Positions 53,640 through 63,800 of a stretch of DNA of 64,000 nt are shown piece after piece. The stretch lies in assembly GCA_027533385.1 (NCBI GenBank), contig JAPZUE010000012.1:124001-188000 (forward strand). Reading direction: 5' to 3'. Both the position numbers and the translations under genes were made by a program. Each line of letters starts with the position of its first letter. Position 1 is the stretch's first letter. This stretch comes from Rhizobium sp. GTDB taxonomy: Bacteria > Pseudomonadota > Alphaproteobacteria > Rhizobiales > Rhizobiaceae. Under the pieces are notes generated by a model. The model was given only the letters and a program-made list of their open reading frames with translations. It did not search any database and was not told the origin of the DNA.

Positions 53640-55001
53640 TCAGGCAGAGGCGCGGTCGACGAGCGCGAAGTCGTGGTGGTTTTCGGCGAGGTAGCGCAGG
53701 GTGGCGGCAGCATCGACGGGCTTGCCGAAGTGATAGCCCTGCCCCATGCCACAGCCGAGTTCACGGAGCTTCTGGGCTTCCGCTTCCGTCTCGATGCCTT
53801 CGGCGACGACCTCGAGGTCAAGCCCCTCGCACATGCTGACGATTGCCTTGATGATGTGCTCGGACGTACGGTCTGTGGTGATCGCCGAGACAAAGGCGCG
53901 GTCGATCTTGACCTTGTCGAAGGTGAATTCGCGCAGGCGCCCGAGGCTCGACTGGCCGGTGCCGAAGTCGTCGAGCGAGATGCGGATGCCGGCGTCCTTC
54001 AATTCCTTGATGATGCGGCGCGCGGTGTCGGCGGAAGACATGACCGCCGTCTCGGTGATTTCGAGTTCAAGGCGGCGCGGGTCGAAACCGACGCTGTTCA
54101 AGATCGAGAGCGTGTTGAAGGAGGTTCTGAGGTCCATCAGCTGGACCGAGGAGAGGTTGAAGGACAGGAAGAGGTCGCGCGGCCAGGCCAGTGTCGCTTC
54201 GGCTGCCTTGCGCAGCAGCGTCTCGGACAGCGTATCGATGAAGCCGCGCTCTTCGGCGAGCGGCACGAAGACGGCGGGGGAGACGAAACCGAGGTCGGGA
54301 TCGATCCAGCGGGCCAGCGCCTCGAAGCCGACGACGCGGTTGTCGCGCAGGCGCACGATCGGCTGGAAATGGACGTCCACCGTGTCGTTGATGATGGCAT
54401 TGCGCAGCGCCTGTTCGAGCTGCGTCGCCTGCTTCATCTCCTGGGCGATCTCGCGGGAATAGACGGTGATCTGACCACGGCCGCGGCGTTTCGAGCGATA
54501 GAGTGCCGTCTCGGCACTCTTCATCAGCTCTTCGAAATCCTCGCCGGCAAAGGGATAAACGGCAAAGCCGAGGGAGGCGGAGAGGCGCACGTTGCGATCA
54601 CCGAGATCGTAAGGCGCAGACAACACATCCTTGATCAACTGACCGGCGCGTTCGGCGCCCAGTCGTTCGAAGACCAGCGGCAGGACGATCGCGAATTCAT
54701 CGCCGTCGTGGCGGGTGACGGTTGCGCCATCGGGCACGCAGGCCTTCAGGCGATGGGCAACCTGGCAGAGGATCTCATCGCCGGCGGCCTGGCCGAAGAG
54801 GTCGTTGATCGGCTTGAAGCCGTCGAGATTGACGATGCCGACGGTGAAGGGGGCGGGATCGGAAGCGCGGTCGGCGGCAAGCTGGCGCACCTTGTCGCCC
54901 AGCCGATGGCGATTGCCAAGGCCGGTCAGGCAATCTGTATAGCCATTTGTCCTGTTGTCGCTCTGGGCCTTTGGCTCAGGGGCGATTGGGGCGGGACCCA
55001 T
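53640..55001 (-). CDS. GGDEF-EAL cyclic-di-GMP protein
   Basis: A 453-residue cytoplasmic protein. The GGDEF domain (residues 20-185) has the signature changed to DGDEF. The EAL domain (195-445) keeps FEALARW, ITETAVM, LDDFGTGQSS, KIDRAFV and EGIET, so it should be an active phosphodiesterase. No sensor domain or membrane segment is present. AGGAAG precedes the ATG. The gene is next to a PAS-receiver protein on the same strand, 111 bases apart. Confidence 0.92.
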   Translation of the reverse strand: MGPAPIAPEPKAQSDNRTNGYTDCLTGLGNRHRLGDKVRQLAADRASDPAPFTVGIVNLDGFKPINDLFGQAAGDEILCQVAHRLKACVPDGATVTRHDGDEFAIVLPLVFERLGAERAGQLIKDVLSAPYDLGDRNVRLSASLGFAVYPFAGEDFEELMKSAETALYRSKRRGRGQITVYSREIAQEMKQATQLEQALRNAIINDTVDVHFQPIVRLRDNRVVGFEALARWIDPDLGFVSPAVFVPLAEERGFIDTLSETLLRKAAEATLAWPRDLFLSFNLSSVQLMDLRTSFNTLSILNSVGFDPRRLELEITETAVMSSADTARRIIKELKDAGIRISLDDFGTGQSSLGRLREFTFDKVKIDRAFVSAITTDRTSEHIIKAIVSMCEGLDLEVVAEGIETEAEAQKLRELGCGMGQGYHFGKPVDAAATLRYLAENHHDFALVDRASA

Positions 55002-55112
55002 TCATGCTTCCTGCTACGGTTCCGTTACCGTGCCATAATGGGTCTAAAGCATTAAAATAATCATATCGATGCCCATCGAGAGGCCGCCTTGGCACTCCCC
55101 AAAAATCGGGTA

Positions 55113-56861
55113 TCAGGCCAAAGAGGCCAGTCGACCAATGTCGGGAACGAGGCGGCGAATGGCCTGGTCAAGCACACCGGGGCTCAGTGGCTTGAGGATC
55201 ACCTCGTTCATGCCGGAGGCGAAGCAGGCTTCGCGGTCACGGTCGAATGCCTGGGTGAGAACACCGATGATCGGGGTCGGCAGCCGGGCGTCCTCCGGCG
55301 TCTGCCGGATGCGGCGGGCGGCTTCAAAGCCGTTGATCCCGGGCAGGGTCACGTCCATGAGCACGATGGCGGGTTTAAGCTCGGCCTGAAGGCGCACCGC
55401 CGTTTCGCCATCGGCACAGATCCGGTAGGCATAGCCGAGACCTTCGAGGATCTGTGAGAAGACGATCTGGTTGATCTCATTGTCCTCGGCGACGAGGACA
55501 AGCGAAGGATCAGATGGCGGTGACACGGCTGCCGGAGTGAGTGGCATCGGCCCCGAGCCTTGATCCGTGTCGACCGCAGGCGGCGATACCGGCGTATCCT
55601 CCGTCGTGATCTCCCAGTCATCCGCCGGCGACGGCGGTGCCTGCAAGGCCGTCATTCGATCGAGGACGCAGAAGGCGAGATCGGTCGCGATTTCATTGCC
55701 GGCAAGCGTGAGGTAGCCGATGTCGACGGCCTGCAGCAGTTCTAGGCATCGCATGTCGAGATCGACGTCGACAATGGCGAGGTCGATGAACACGCCAACG
55801 GACCGGGCAACCGAGAGGAAGGCGTCCAGTTCCTGTTCGTCACGCACGCAGCAGCTGTCGAGACCGAGCAGTTGCAGGATTTCCAGTGCCCTGGTTTCGA
55901 AGTCACGATCACCCGTAACCAGAAGGGCCTTGCGACCTGCCAGCCGTCCGTCGATGGCAACCTGTCCTGAGCCGCCATGATCGTGGAAGCCTTCCGGCTT
56001 TTCATCGCCGGGCACGGGCAGATCAATGCCGCCGCCGACTTCGCCAAGGCTTGAGACAATCAGATAGCGACCGGGTGTTCCGACCCGTTGGACGTGAACC
56101 AGGATCGGGCGGGGCGGATCGCCATAGAGCCGCATGGGCAAGGTCAGGGATGATGTGATGCCGGTTTCCAGCACATGTCGCGATGCGGTTGCCAGGCGTG
56201 CGGCAACCTCGGCGTCGAACAGTGAGGCGATGGTGCCGCCGAGCGCATTGTCGGGTCCAACGGAGATGGCCGAGCAGAAGACCTTGTTGACCGCGACAAG
56301 CTGCAGATTGCGATCCTGAACGAAAACCGGATGGGCCAGATTGTCGAGGATTTCCTCAGTCAGCTGGACACGCTCGATATCGGCGCGCCACTGCTCCTCC
56401 CGGCGCTTCTGCTCGGTGATGTCGCTCATCACGCAGAAGCCAAAACCGGAGGGCAGGCGACGCTTGGAATAGCGGGTCCAGCGCTTGCCGTCGTCACATG
56501 CCTGGATCTCGTATCGCTCTTTCCAATGGGCGGCGATCTGGCGGGTCAGCCATTCCTCGCGGCTGAGCGTTGCGTCAGACTGGCCGCTCGCTGCCTGACG
56601 CAGTCCCAGATCATAGGCCGCGCCGAGAATATCGCGAAGGCGTGTTCCGTGTTCGAAGAAGGAGGCGGGGAGCGGCAGGAACTGGCGGGCACTGCGGCTG
56701 GCAAAAATCAGATGATCATTGCGGTCATAGACCATGAAGGCGGCGGAGAAGGCCTCGGACACCGCATCCAGCAGGGCAGCATCAAGCGCAGCTTCAGCCG
56801 ACGGACTGTCGTGCCCCTGCCGTCTCTTGTCCTGGCCGGGGGCCGGTGGAAACTCGCTCAC
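55113..56861 (-). CDS. PAS-receiver protein without kinase domain
   Basis: A 582-residue protein with two PAS-type regions (FMVYDRNDHLIFASRSARQF and ILDNLAHPVFVQDRNLQLVA), a degenerate receiver-like stretch (KALLVTGDRDFETRALEILQ), and a C-terminal receiver with VLVAEDNEINQIVFSQI and the phosphate-accepting Asp in IVLMDVTLPGINGFEA. The histidine kinase core expected of a hybrid sensor is absent. The start is probably GTG 56861 with AGAGG ahead. Next to the GGDEF-EAL gene, it could feed into cyclic-di-GMP control. Confidence 0.85.
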   Translation of the reverse strand: MSEFPPAPGQDKRRQGHDSPSAEAALDAALLDAVSEAFSAAFMVYDRNDHLIFASRSARQFLPLPASFFEHGTRLRDILGAAYDLGLRQAASGQSDATLSREEWLTRQIAAHWKERYEIQACDDGKRWTRYSKRRLPSGFGFCVMSDITEQKRREEQWRADIERVQLTEEILDNLAHPVFVQDRNLQLVAVNKVFCSAISVGPDNALGGTIASLFDAEVAARLATASRHVLETGITSSLTLPMRLYGDPPRPILVHVQRVGTPGRYLIVSSLGEVGGGIDLPVPGDEKPEGFHDHGGSGQVAIDGRLAGRKALLVTGDRDFETRALEILQLLGLDSCCVRDEQELDAFLSVARSVGVFIDLAIVDVDLDMRCLELLQAVDIGYLTLAGNEIATDLAFCVLDRMTALQAPPSPADDWEITTEDTPVSPPAVDTDQGSGPMPLTPAAVSPPSDPSLVLVAEDNEINQIVFSQILEGLGYAYRICADGETAVRLQAELKPAIVLMDVTLPGINGFEAARRIRQTPEDARLPTPIIGVLTQAFDRDREACFASGMNEVILKPLSPGVLDQAIRRLVPDIGRLASLA

Positions 56862-57139
56862 ACTGCTGCCTCTTGGAACCTCGTCGCCGCACGCAACGAG
56901 ACTTTTGTGGGGCTGATGCCATGACGGAGACATGCCGTGTTGCGCTTCCGGCGGGAACCCACACGAGGGACACATCGGCCGGTGCCCTCATTCCACTGCC
57001 AGCGGACCTGCCGTAGAGACATTGCAAGTCATTGTTCAGATTAGAGAGATTCCGTTAAGGTCGGCTTAATGATGGGCATTGGCCGAGGCGTTGGCGATTT
57101 CGTCTTTCGTCGAAGGCGCGAATCCGCGAAAATGAAATC

Positions 57140-58990
57140 ATGATCATCAAGCAGCTTTCCGAAACCCTGATCAACCAGATCGCCGCCGGCGAGGTCATCG
57201 AGCGACCGGCCAGTGCGGCGAAGGAATTGATCGAGAATGCGATCGACGCGGGCGCCACCCGGATCGAGGTGGCGACGGCCGGCGGCGGCAAGACGCTGTT
57301 GCGCGTCATCGACAATGGCTGCGGCATGGGGCCGGAGGATCTGGCGCTCGCCATTCGCCGGCATTGTACGTCGAAGCTCAGCGAGACGCTGTTCGATATC
57401 CGCTCGCTCGGCTTTCGTGGCGAGGCCCTGCCCTCGATCGGCTCGGTGGCGAAGCTGACGATCACCAGCCGTCCGGCGGGCGCCGACAGCGGTGCTGAAA
57501 TCGCGGTTGTCGGCGGCAAGGTTGGGGATGTCAGGCCGGCTGCGGCCAATCCGGGCACGACGGTCGAGGTGCGCGATCTCTTCTTCGCGACACCGGCGCG
57601 GCTGAAATTCATGAAGACGGAAAAGGCCGAAGCCGGCGCGATCACCGAGATCGTCAAGCGCATGGCGATTGCCTTTCCGGCCATCCGCTTCGTGCTTTCC
57701 GGCACCGACCGCTCGACGCTTGAGTTCCCCGGCACCGGTGACGACCATCTGGCGCGTATCGCCCAGGTTCTGGGTGCCGATTTCAAGGACAATGCCATCG
57801 AGCTCGATGCCGAGCGCGAGGATGTGCGGCTGACAGGCTTTGCCGGCGTGCCGACCTTCAACCGCGGCAATTCGGCCCATCAATACGCCTTCGTCAATGG
57901 ACGACCGGTGCAGGACAAGCAGATCCTGTCGGCGATCCGTGGTGCCTATGCCGAGACCATTCCGCAGGGGCGCTATCCGGTGGCCGTGTTGTCGCTGACG
58001 CTTGATCCGGCGCTGGTGGATGTGAACGTACATCCGGCGAAATCGGACGTGCGCTTCCGCGACCCGGCGCTGGTGCGCGGGCTGATCGTCGGCGCCATCA
58101 GGCAGTCGCTGCAGCGCGAGGGCGACCGGGCGGCAACAACCGGGGCCGGCGGCATGCTGCGGGCGTTTCGCCCGGGGTTCTCGCCTCAACCGGCCCAAGC
58201 CTGGTCACCAGCCAGCTCGCCCTCGCGGCCACTTTATGGCGGCACGCCGAGCTTCGGCGGCGGATTGGCCGGGGCTGCAGCACCTGCGGCCCGCGGGTTT
58301 GGCGAGGCGGCGCAAACGGCCTTCGACAGCCTTGCCATGCCGACGGCCAGAAGCGAGCCGATCGTGACCGCTCCAGAAACGCAGGGCGCGACCGTCGAGG
58401 CGATTGCCAGCTATCCGCTGGGGGCTGCCAGGGCGCAGGTGCATGCGAATTACATCGTGGCGCAGACGGATGACGGGCTTGTCATCGTCGACCAGCATGC
58501 CGCCCATGAGCGGCTGGTCTTCGAACAGATGCGCAAGGCGCTGACGGGGCGGAGGCTCCCATCGCAAGGGCTGCTGATCCCCGAGATCGTCGATCTGCCG
58601 GAAGAAGACTGCGACCGGCTGATGACCCATGCGGAAAGCCTGGAGCAGCTGGGGCTTGCGATCGAACGCTTCGGTCCGGGCGCCATTGCGGTGCGCGAGA
58701 CGCCGGCGATGCTTGGCGAGATGGATGCGACGCAGCTGGTGCGTGACCTCGCCGACGAGATCGCCGAATGGGATACGGCCGACCGGCTGTCGGCAAAGCT
58801 CGAACATGTCGCAGCGACCATGGCATGTCACGGCTCGGTGCGGTCGGGACGGCGCCTGAGGGTCGAGGAGATGAATGCGCTTCTGCGCCAGATGGAGCAG
58901 ACGCCGGGGTCTGGCCAGTGCAACCACGGGCGGCCGACCTATGTGGAGCTGAAGCTCTCCGACATCGAACGTCTGTTCGGACGGAGCTGA
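57140..58990 (+). CDS. mutL: DNA mismatch repair protein MutL
   Basis: A 616-residue MutL. The N-terminal GHKL ATPase has [30 protein letters not shown] and the [12 protein letters not shown] loop. The C-terminal domain carries [12 protein letters not shown], the DQHA(x)2E(x)4E endonuclease motif, and late [11 protein letters not shown] and CNHGRPT metal-site motifs. It should therefore nick the daughter strand itself, as expected in bacteria without MutH. Confidence 0.97.
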   Translation: MIIKQLSETLINQIAAGEVIERPASAAKELIENAIDAGATRIEVATAGGGKTLLRVIDNGCGMGPEDLALAIRRHCTSKLSETLFDIRSLGFRGEALPSIGSVAKLTITSRPAGADSGAEIAVVGGKVGDVRPAAANPGTTVEVRDLFFATPARLKFMKTEKAEAGAITEIVKRMAIAFPAIRFVLSGTDRSTLEFPGTGDDHLARIAQVLGADFKDNAIELDAEREDVRLTGFAGVPTFNRGNSAHQYAFVNGRPVQDKQILSAIRGAYAETIPQGRYPVAVLSLTLDPALVDVNVHPAKSDVRFRDPALVRGLIVGAIRQSLQREGDRAATTGAGGMLRAFRPGFSPQPAQAWSPASSPSRPLYGGTPSFGGGLAGAAAPAARGFGEAAQTAFDSLAMPTARSEPIVTAPETQGATVEAIASYPLGAARAQVHANYIVAQTDDGLVIVDQHAAHERLVFEQMRKALTGRRLPSQGLLIPEIVDLPEEDCDRLMTHAESLEQLGLAIERFGPGAIAVRETPAMLGEMDATQLVRDLADEIAEWDTADRLSAKLEHVAATMACHGSVRSGRRLRVEEMNALLRQMEQTPGSGQCNHGRPTYVELKLSDIERLFGRS

Positions 58991-59084
58991 GCGGCATTCG
59001 ACGGGGTTTTGGGGTGGAGCATCTTTCATTCGCCGGGAGGGCGCTGTATTGCAGTTCCGTGACACGCGGCGCAGGAGAAGAGTG

Positions 59085-59315
59085 ATGAACCGTTTCGAAG
59101 GCGGCGGAAACCGCGAAGCCAAGATCCGCTATCTCGATGCCGATTTCCAGATCCTGACGCCGGGAACCTTCGTCACCTGCGCGATCACCGGTCGCCCGGT
59201 CATGGTCGACGAGCTGAAATACTGGAGCGTGGCGCGGCAGGAGGCCTATGTCGATGCAGCAGCCTCGCTGGAAGCCGAAAAGCGCGCAGGCGCCCTGCCC
59301 AACCAGCGCCGCTGA
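59085..59315 (+). CDS. DUF2093 domain-containing protein
   Basis: A 76-residue protein beginning MNRFEGGGNREAKIRYLDAD with TFVTCAITGRPV and LKYWSVARQEAY, the DUF2093 pattern conserved in rhizobia next to mutL and lpxK. GGAGAAG precedes the ATG. Function unknown. Confidence 0.9.
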   Translation: MNRFEGGGNREAKIRYLDADFQILTPGTFVTCAITGRPVMVDELKYWSVARQEAYVDAAASLEAEKRAGALPNQRR

Positions 59316-59318
59316 GCT

Positions 59319-60353
59319 TTACGCCTTCTTTGCCAGACGCCTGCGGCGGCAGGCCTCGATCGCCCGGTCGATGATCAGGCCCGGCGCCTTCGGATCGTCG
59401 AACAGCATGTCGACATCCACCACGCGCGATTTCTCCCGAAGCTCTTCCGAACGTCCGTGACCACCGGCCAGGCGCACGCTGTCCTTGGCCGTGGTGACGA
59501 GTTGCAGACCCTGCTTTTCGGCACGGGCCAGCAGGTCCGCGATCTCGTCGTCGGCGAGGTGGTGGTGGTCGGGAAAATCCTGCCGGTCGGCGATGACGGC
59601 GCCGAGCTCTTCCAGCGTGCGGTAGAATTTGTTGGGATCGGCAATGCCGGCATAGGCGAGGACCGAGCGTCCGGCGAGATCGTCTGCGGCGCGCGGCACG
59701 ACATTGGCGACCAGCACGGGCTTTCCGCTCCGCGATGCCTGCCGGACGAACTGATCGGCGGCGTCCCCTCGCCCGACCTTCAGGATGGCATCGAGATGGC
59801 GCATCTGGATGCCGATCGGCGTGCGCACGGGGCCTGACGGAACGACCCAGCCATTGCCGATGCCGCGCAGGCTGTCGATAACGATGAGCGCGTAGTCGAC
59901 GGCCAGCCGGGCGCTCTGGAAACCGTCATCCATGATGATGAGATCGGCGCCTTCGGCGACAAGCTTTTCGGCACCGGCGATCCGGCGGCGGGAAATGACA
60001 GTCAGCGCCTCGCGGGCCAGCAGCAGGGGTTCGTCTCCGACGGCGGTCGATCGATGGTGATGACTGTCAACGACGGTGGTCACATCGAGCGAGCCGCCAT
60101 AGCCACGGCTCAGGAAACCCGGCTTCAGGCCCTTGGCCTTCGCGGCGCGGGCAATGGCAATTGCGGTCGGGGTCTTGCCGGCACCGCCGACGGTGAAATT
60201 GCCGACGCAGATGACGGGAACCGGCAGAGCATGCCTGCGGCGGTGGCGCATGATGGCGCCGGAGATGCGGCCATAGACGAAGGAAAGCGGATAAAGGCAG
60301 ATCGCCTGCCAGCCGGTCTTGGTCCACCAGAAAGGCGGTGCCTCGGATACCAT
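59319..60353 (-). CDS. lpxK: tetraacyldisaccharide 4'-kinase
   Basis: A 344-residue LpxK, an inner-membrane-associated P-loop kinase that adds the 4'-phosphate of lipid A. The nucleotide loop is [20 protein letters not shown] and the acid motif is [12 protein letters not shown]. The start [10 protein letters not shown] is chosen because the upstream frame is not family-like. It is downstream of waaA, with which it normally forms an operon. Confidence 0.95.
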   Translation of the reverse strand: MVSEAPPFWWTKTGWQAICLYPLSFVYGRISGAIMRHRRRHALPVPVICVGNFTVGGAGKTPTAIAIARAAKAKGLKPGFLSRGYGGSLDVTTVVDSHHHRSTAVGDEPLLLAREALTVISRRRIAGAEKLVAEGADLIIMDDGFQSARLAVDYALIVIDSLRGIGNGWVVPSGPVRTPIGIQMRHLDAILKVGRGDAADQFVRQASRSGKPVLVANVVPRAADDLAGRSVLAYAGIADPNKFYRTLEELGAVIADRQDFPDHHHLADDEIADLLARAEKQGLQLVTTAKDSVRLAGGHGRSEELREKSRVVDVDMLFDDPKAPGLIIDRAIEACRRRRLAKKA

Positions 60354-60467
60354 TCTCGTCCCTGTCGTGACCGCGACGCCCCTGTGGCGTCCTTCCCTTG
60401 GGCGCAACAAGAACCATTGCAACGCATAATGGTCAAGCTGGAGCGTGCCAAAATGGCACTGATTGCG

Positions 60468-61175
60468 TCAGGCGAGAACGGCTTCGAGCTCGGTGATATC
60501 AGCCAGAACCATGTCGGAATGCAGGGTCAGTGTTTCGCGCGAGCCGGTGCCCGAGAGCACGCCGACCTTCAGCCCGGCGCCGGCATTGCGACCCATGTGG
60601 AGATCGTGGTTGTTATCCCCGACGACGGCGACCTCCAAGGGGGAAAGGCCGGTCGCGGCACAGAAGCCAAGCACCATGCCGGCCTCGGGCTTCTTGCCAT
60701 GGCCGCTGTCATAGCCCGCGACGAAATCGATATAGGGCAGGATGCCGAAGCGTTCGGCGGCCACGCGGATCGAGCGTTCGTTATCGCTGGAGGCAATGCC
60801 AAGGCGCAGACCCTTGCCATGCAGGCGGGCAAAGAGCGGTTCGAGTTCGGTCACGGGGACGGAGAACTCGGCGGCCCTTGCAAAGCAGTCGTCAATCTTC
60901 GGAACCAGGGTTTCGAGACCGAAGGGCGAGCCAGCCTCGATCATGCCTTCGGCGATCTCGACCGTGTTTCCGGCGGCAAACAGGCTGTCGGGCACAATCG
61001 CGCCGCTCACCGGATCCATGCCGCAGGCAGTCAGCAGACGGTCCGCGAGGGACGCATCGCCATCAGCCGCCATCAGGGCGACTTCGCGGTTGACCGGGCC
61101 CCAGCTTGCGTCGAAGTCGAGCAGCGTCCCGTCCTTGTCGAACAGGATGCCGGCGATGCGGGGCTTGTCGGTCAT
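60468..61175 (-). CDS. HAD-superfamily phosphatase (phosphoglycolate phosphatase-like)
   Basis: A 235-residue HAD hydrolase with all motifs: ILFDKDGTLLDFDASW (nucleophile Asp), LGIASSDN, GKKPEAGM and VVGDNNHDLHMGRNAG. It is like Gph-type enzymes. It starts 20 bases after the waaA stop and ends 114 bases before lpxK, so it sits inside the lipid A gene block; whether it acts there is unknown. Confidence 0.88.
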   Translation of the reverse strand: MTDKPRIAGILFDKDGTLLDFDASWGPVNREVALMAADGDASLADRLLTACGMDPVSGAIVPDSLFAAGNTVEIAEGMIEAGSPFGLETLVPKIDDCFARAAEFSVPVTELEPLFARLHGKGLRLGIASSDNERSIRVAAERFGILPYIDFVAGYDSGHGKKPEAGMVLGFCAATGLSPLEVAVVGDNNHDLHMGRNAGAGLKVGVLSGTGSRETLTLHSDMVLADITELEAVLA

Positions 61176-61195
61176 GGATGTGGTCCTGGTGCGTG

Positions 61196-62521
61196 TCAGC
61201 TCTGGCCTGCGGCGCGCGGTTCAAGCTTGGCCTTGACCGAGAGCGGGCTGATATAGGGCTCGAGGCCCTTGAGGGTTGCGGTGAGCGCGCCGCGCATCTC
61301 CTGCATGCTTTCGAGACCGGCATCGATCATCTTCGAGCGGGCGACTTCGTTGTTGAGCAGAAAGTGCACGGCCTTGGCGAGCATCTCGGCATCGCGGACG
61401 ATGCGGGCCGAACCCTTGCGCACGAGGCGCTGGTAGCTTTCACGGAAATTGCTGACCTGCGGGCCCGAAAGGACCGCGCAGCCGAGCATCGCCGGCTCCA
61501 GCGGGTTCTGGCCGCCATCGGCAGAGAGCGAACGGCCGACAAAGGCGACTTCGGTCAGGCGGAGATACAGACCCATTTCGCCGATCGTATCGCCGAGGAA
61601 GACATCGGTCTCGGGCGTGATGACATCGCCGCGCGTGCGACGGGCGACGACGAGGCCCTTTTCGACCAGCATGGCCTCGATCTCGTCGCTCCGCTCGGGG
61701 TGCCGGGGGACCAGTACGGTGAGCATGCCGGTATGGGCCTTCAGCGCCCGGTGGACCATGGAGGCGATCTTTTCTTCACCGTCGAAGGTGGAGATGGCTG
61801 CCCAGGTCTTGCGGCTGCCGATCTGCTGGCGATAGCGCTCCAGCACCTGCTCGTCGCAAGGCGGCGCATCGCTGTCGACCTTGATATTGCCGGAGACGCT
61901 GACCGGCCAAGCGCCGAGATCGCGGAAGCGCTCGGCATCGAGATCGGACTGGGCAATGACCAGCGCCAGCTTGCCGAACAGGGTCTCGGCGATCGACGGG
62001 TGGCGTTTCCAGCGATCGAAGGAGCGGTCGGACATGCGGGCATTGACGAGGATCTGCGGAATATGGCGGCGATGCAACTCGGCCAGCGTGGTCGGCCAGA
62101 TCTCGGATTCCACGCCGATCGCAACGTCCGGCTGCCAGTAATCGAGGAAGCGGCGGACGGAGGGCAAGAGATCAAGCGGCACATACTGGTGCATCACCAT
62201 ATCGCCAAGGCGGTTTTTTGCGACTTCGGCGGAGGTGACGGTGCCCGTCGTCAAAAGCACATGGATATCGCGGCGGCGCAGTTCGCGCATCAGGGCGACG
62301 ACGGCGGTGGTTTCGCCAACGCTTGCCGCATGGATCCAGACCAGCGGGCCGGCGGGCCGGGCAAGGCTCGCATGGCCGAACCGTTCGTTGCGGCGGGCGC
62401 GGTCTTCCTTGCCCTTGGCCGCACGATAGGCGAGCATCGGCCGCGACAGCGGGTAGATGGCGAGACCCAGCCAGCCATAGGACGTCAACGCGAAGGATGC
62501 GAGACCGTCGCTCAGTGCCAT
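61196..62521 (-). CDS. waaA: Kdo transferase
   Basis: A 441-residue GT-B enzyme that adds Kdo to lipid IVA. N-terminal membrane-associated segment, then WIHAASVGETTAVVALMREL, VESEIWPTTLAELHRRHIPQ and C-terminal FVGRSLSADGGQNPLEPAML. Length and motif order are those of the family. It precedes the HAD gene and lpxK on the same strand. Confidence 0.95.
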   Translation of the reverse strand: MALSDGLASFALTSYGWLGLAIYPLSRPMLAYRAAKGKEDRARRNERFGHASLARPAGPLVWIHAASVGETTAVVALMRELRRRDIHVLLTTGTVTSAEVAKNRLGDMVMHQYVPLDLLPSVRRFLDYWQPDVAIGVESEIWPTTLAELHRRHIPQILVNARMSDRSFDRWKRHPSIAETLFGKLALVIAQSDLDAERFRDLGAWPVSVSGNIKVDSDAPPCDEQVLERYRQQIGSRKTWAAISTFDGEEKIASMVHRALKAHTGMLTVLVPRHPERSDEIEAMLVEKGLVVARRTRGDVITPETDVFLGDTIGEMGLYLRLTEVAFVGRSLSADGGQNPLEPAMLGCAVLSGPQVSNFRESYQRLVRKGSARIVRDAEMLAKAVHFLLNNEVARSKMIDAGLESMQEMRGALTATLKGLEPYISPLSVKAKLEPRAAGQS

Positions 62522-62670
62522 GGTTCAGACCTGCTCATCTTCATCGACAATGCCATGTTTCCCGTTCAGGAGGCGTCGCTACGCAACAAGAGAGATGCAA
62601 GAAGACTGAGTTGAAAACGTGACCCTTCCGGGCCGGATGCGGCGGCGGTCAACAAGCCGCCGCCTGAGCC

Positions 62671-62907
62671 TCACTTGTCGGAGGGGTTCAGCAGCCGATG
62701 CATATGCACGATGAAGTAGCGCATATGGGCGTTGTCGACGGTTGCCTGGGCCTTTGCCTTCCATGCGACGAGTGCGCTAGCGTAATCCGGGAAGATGCCG
62801 ACGATGTCGAGAGCGTCGAGATCACGGAACTGTACTTCTTCGAGGTTCGACAATTCACCGCCAAAAACCAGATGGAGAAGCTGCTTGTTTTCGTTGGTTT
62901 CCGTCAT
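62671..62907 (-). CDS. DUF4170 domain-containing protein
   Basis: A 78-residue protein with HLVFGGELSNLEEVQFRDLD and a YASALVAWKAKAQATVDNAH core, matching DUF4170, which in rhizobia lies between waaA and a CysQ-like gene as here. Function unknown. Confidence 0.88.
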   Translation of the reverse strand: MTETNENKQLLHLVFGGELSNLEEVQFRDLDALDIVGIFPDYASALVAWKAKAQATVDNAHMRYFIVHMHRLLNPSDK

Positions 62908-62969
62908 GATTGCGGCCTTTTCACATTCTTGGTCTGTTGCAATTCATCTGCGCGATTTCCCTTGAAAGG

Positions 62970-63800
62970 TCAACTCCGGGGAAGTCGGGTGATGTTCTTG
63001 AGCAATGCCGGAAGAAGGTCAGCCGATGCCGCGCACAACACCGGATGGGTAACGTCTTCCCTGTTGTAGACAAGCGGGTGCCCGTCGAGATCGGTGATCG
63101 ACCCGCCGGCCCGCGTCAGGATCAGATCGGCGGCGGCCAGGTCCCAATCGTGTGAACTCTTCTTGACCAGCGTCGCATCGATACGGCCATCCGCGACCAG
63201 AGCCAGACGATAGGCGAGCGACGGGATATGCTCGACGCGTTCGATACGGGGTCTGAGCACCGGGCTGAAGCTTGCGACCATGTCCTGGGCGGAGGCGACC
63301 TTCAGGCTTCCCTCGATGCCGGCCGTGGATACGGTGATGTCCTGGCCGTTGCGCCTTGCCGGGCCGTACGCAGTTGCGGTGAATTCCTCACCGAGGGAGG
63401 GCGCGACAAGAATGCCGGCGACCGGCTTTCCCTTGTGGACAACGGCGACCGACACACACCAGGTGTCCTTGCCTGCCAGGAAAGCGCGAGTGCCGTCGAT
63501 CGGGTCGATGACGAAGAGGGTTTCGCAGGAGAGGCGCGCCGGATCATCGTCGGTCTCTTCCGAAAGCCAGCCGTAATTCGGCCGGGCATGGCGGAGGATT
63601 TCCTCCAGAATGCGGTTGGCGGCATAATCGGCGGCGCTGACCGGAGAGCGGCCCTCGTTCTTCCACCAGACTTCCGGCGACTGGCCGAAATGGGCCATCG
63701 CCACCGTGCCCGCCTCGCGGGCCGCTTCGGTGATCAAAGCTAGATCCGCCTGCCAGTCGAAACGGGGCGTGCTTTCCGGCTTTCGATCAGAGCCCGGCAA
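62970..63800 (-). CDS. cysQ: CysQ-like inositol monophosphatase family protein
   Basis: A 276-residue phosphatase. Metal-binding motifs are EETDDD, DPIDGTRAF and HDWDLAAADL. The family includes 3'(2'),5'-bisphosphate nucleotidase and inositol monophosphatase; CysQ is the better fit by neighbourhood. The start is a TTG, overlapping the pmbA stop by 14 bases, with GAGGG eight bases ahead. Confidence 0.88.
   Translation of the reverse strand: MPGSDRKPESTPRFDWQADLALITEAAREAGTVAMAHFGQSPEVWWKNEGRSPVSAADYAANRILEEILRHARPNYGWLSEETDDDPARLSCETLFVIDPIDGTRAFLAGKDTWCVSVAVVHKGKPVAGILVAPSLGEEFTATAYGPARRNGQDITVSTAGIEGSLKVASAQDMVASFSPVLRPRIERVEHIPSLAYRLALVADGRIDATLVKKSSHDWDLAAADLILTRAGGSITDLDGHPLVYNREDVTHPVLCAASADLLPALLKNITRLPRS

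Noticed and set aside
62639..62663. GCGGCGGC/GCCGCCGC hairpin after waaA and DUF4170
   Set aside because: It has the stem but no T-run on either strand, and could be chance in GC-rich DNA.
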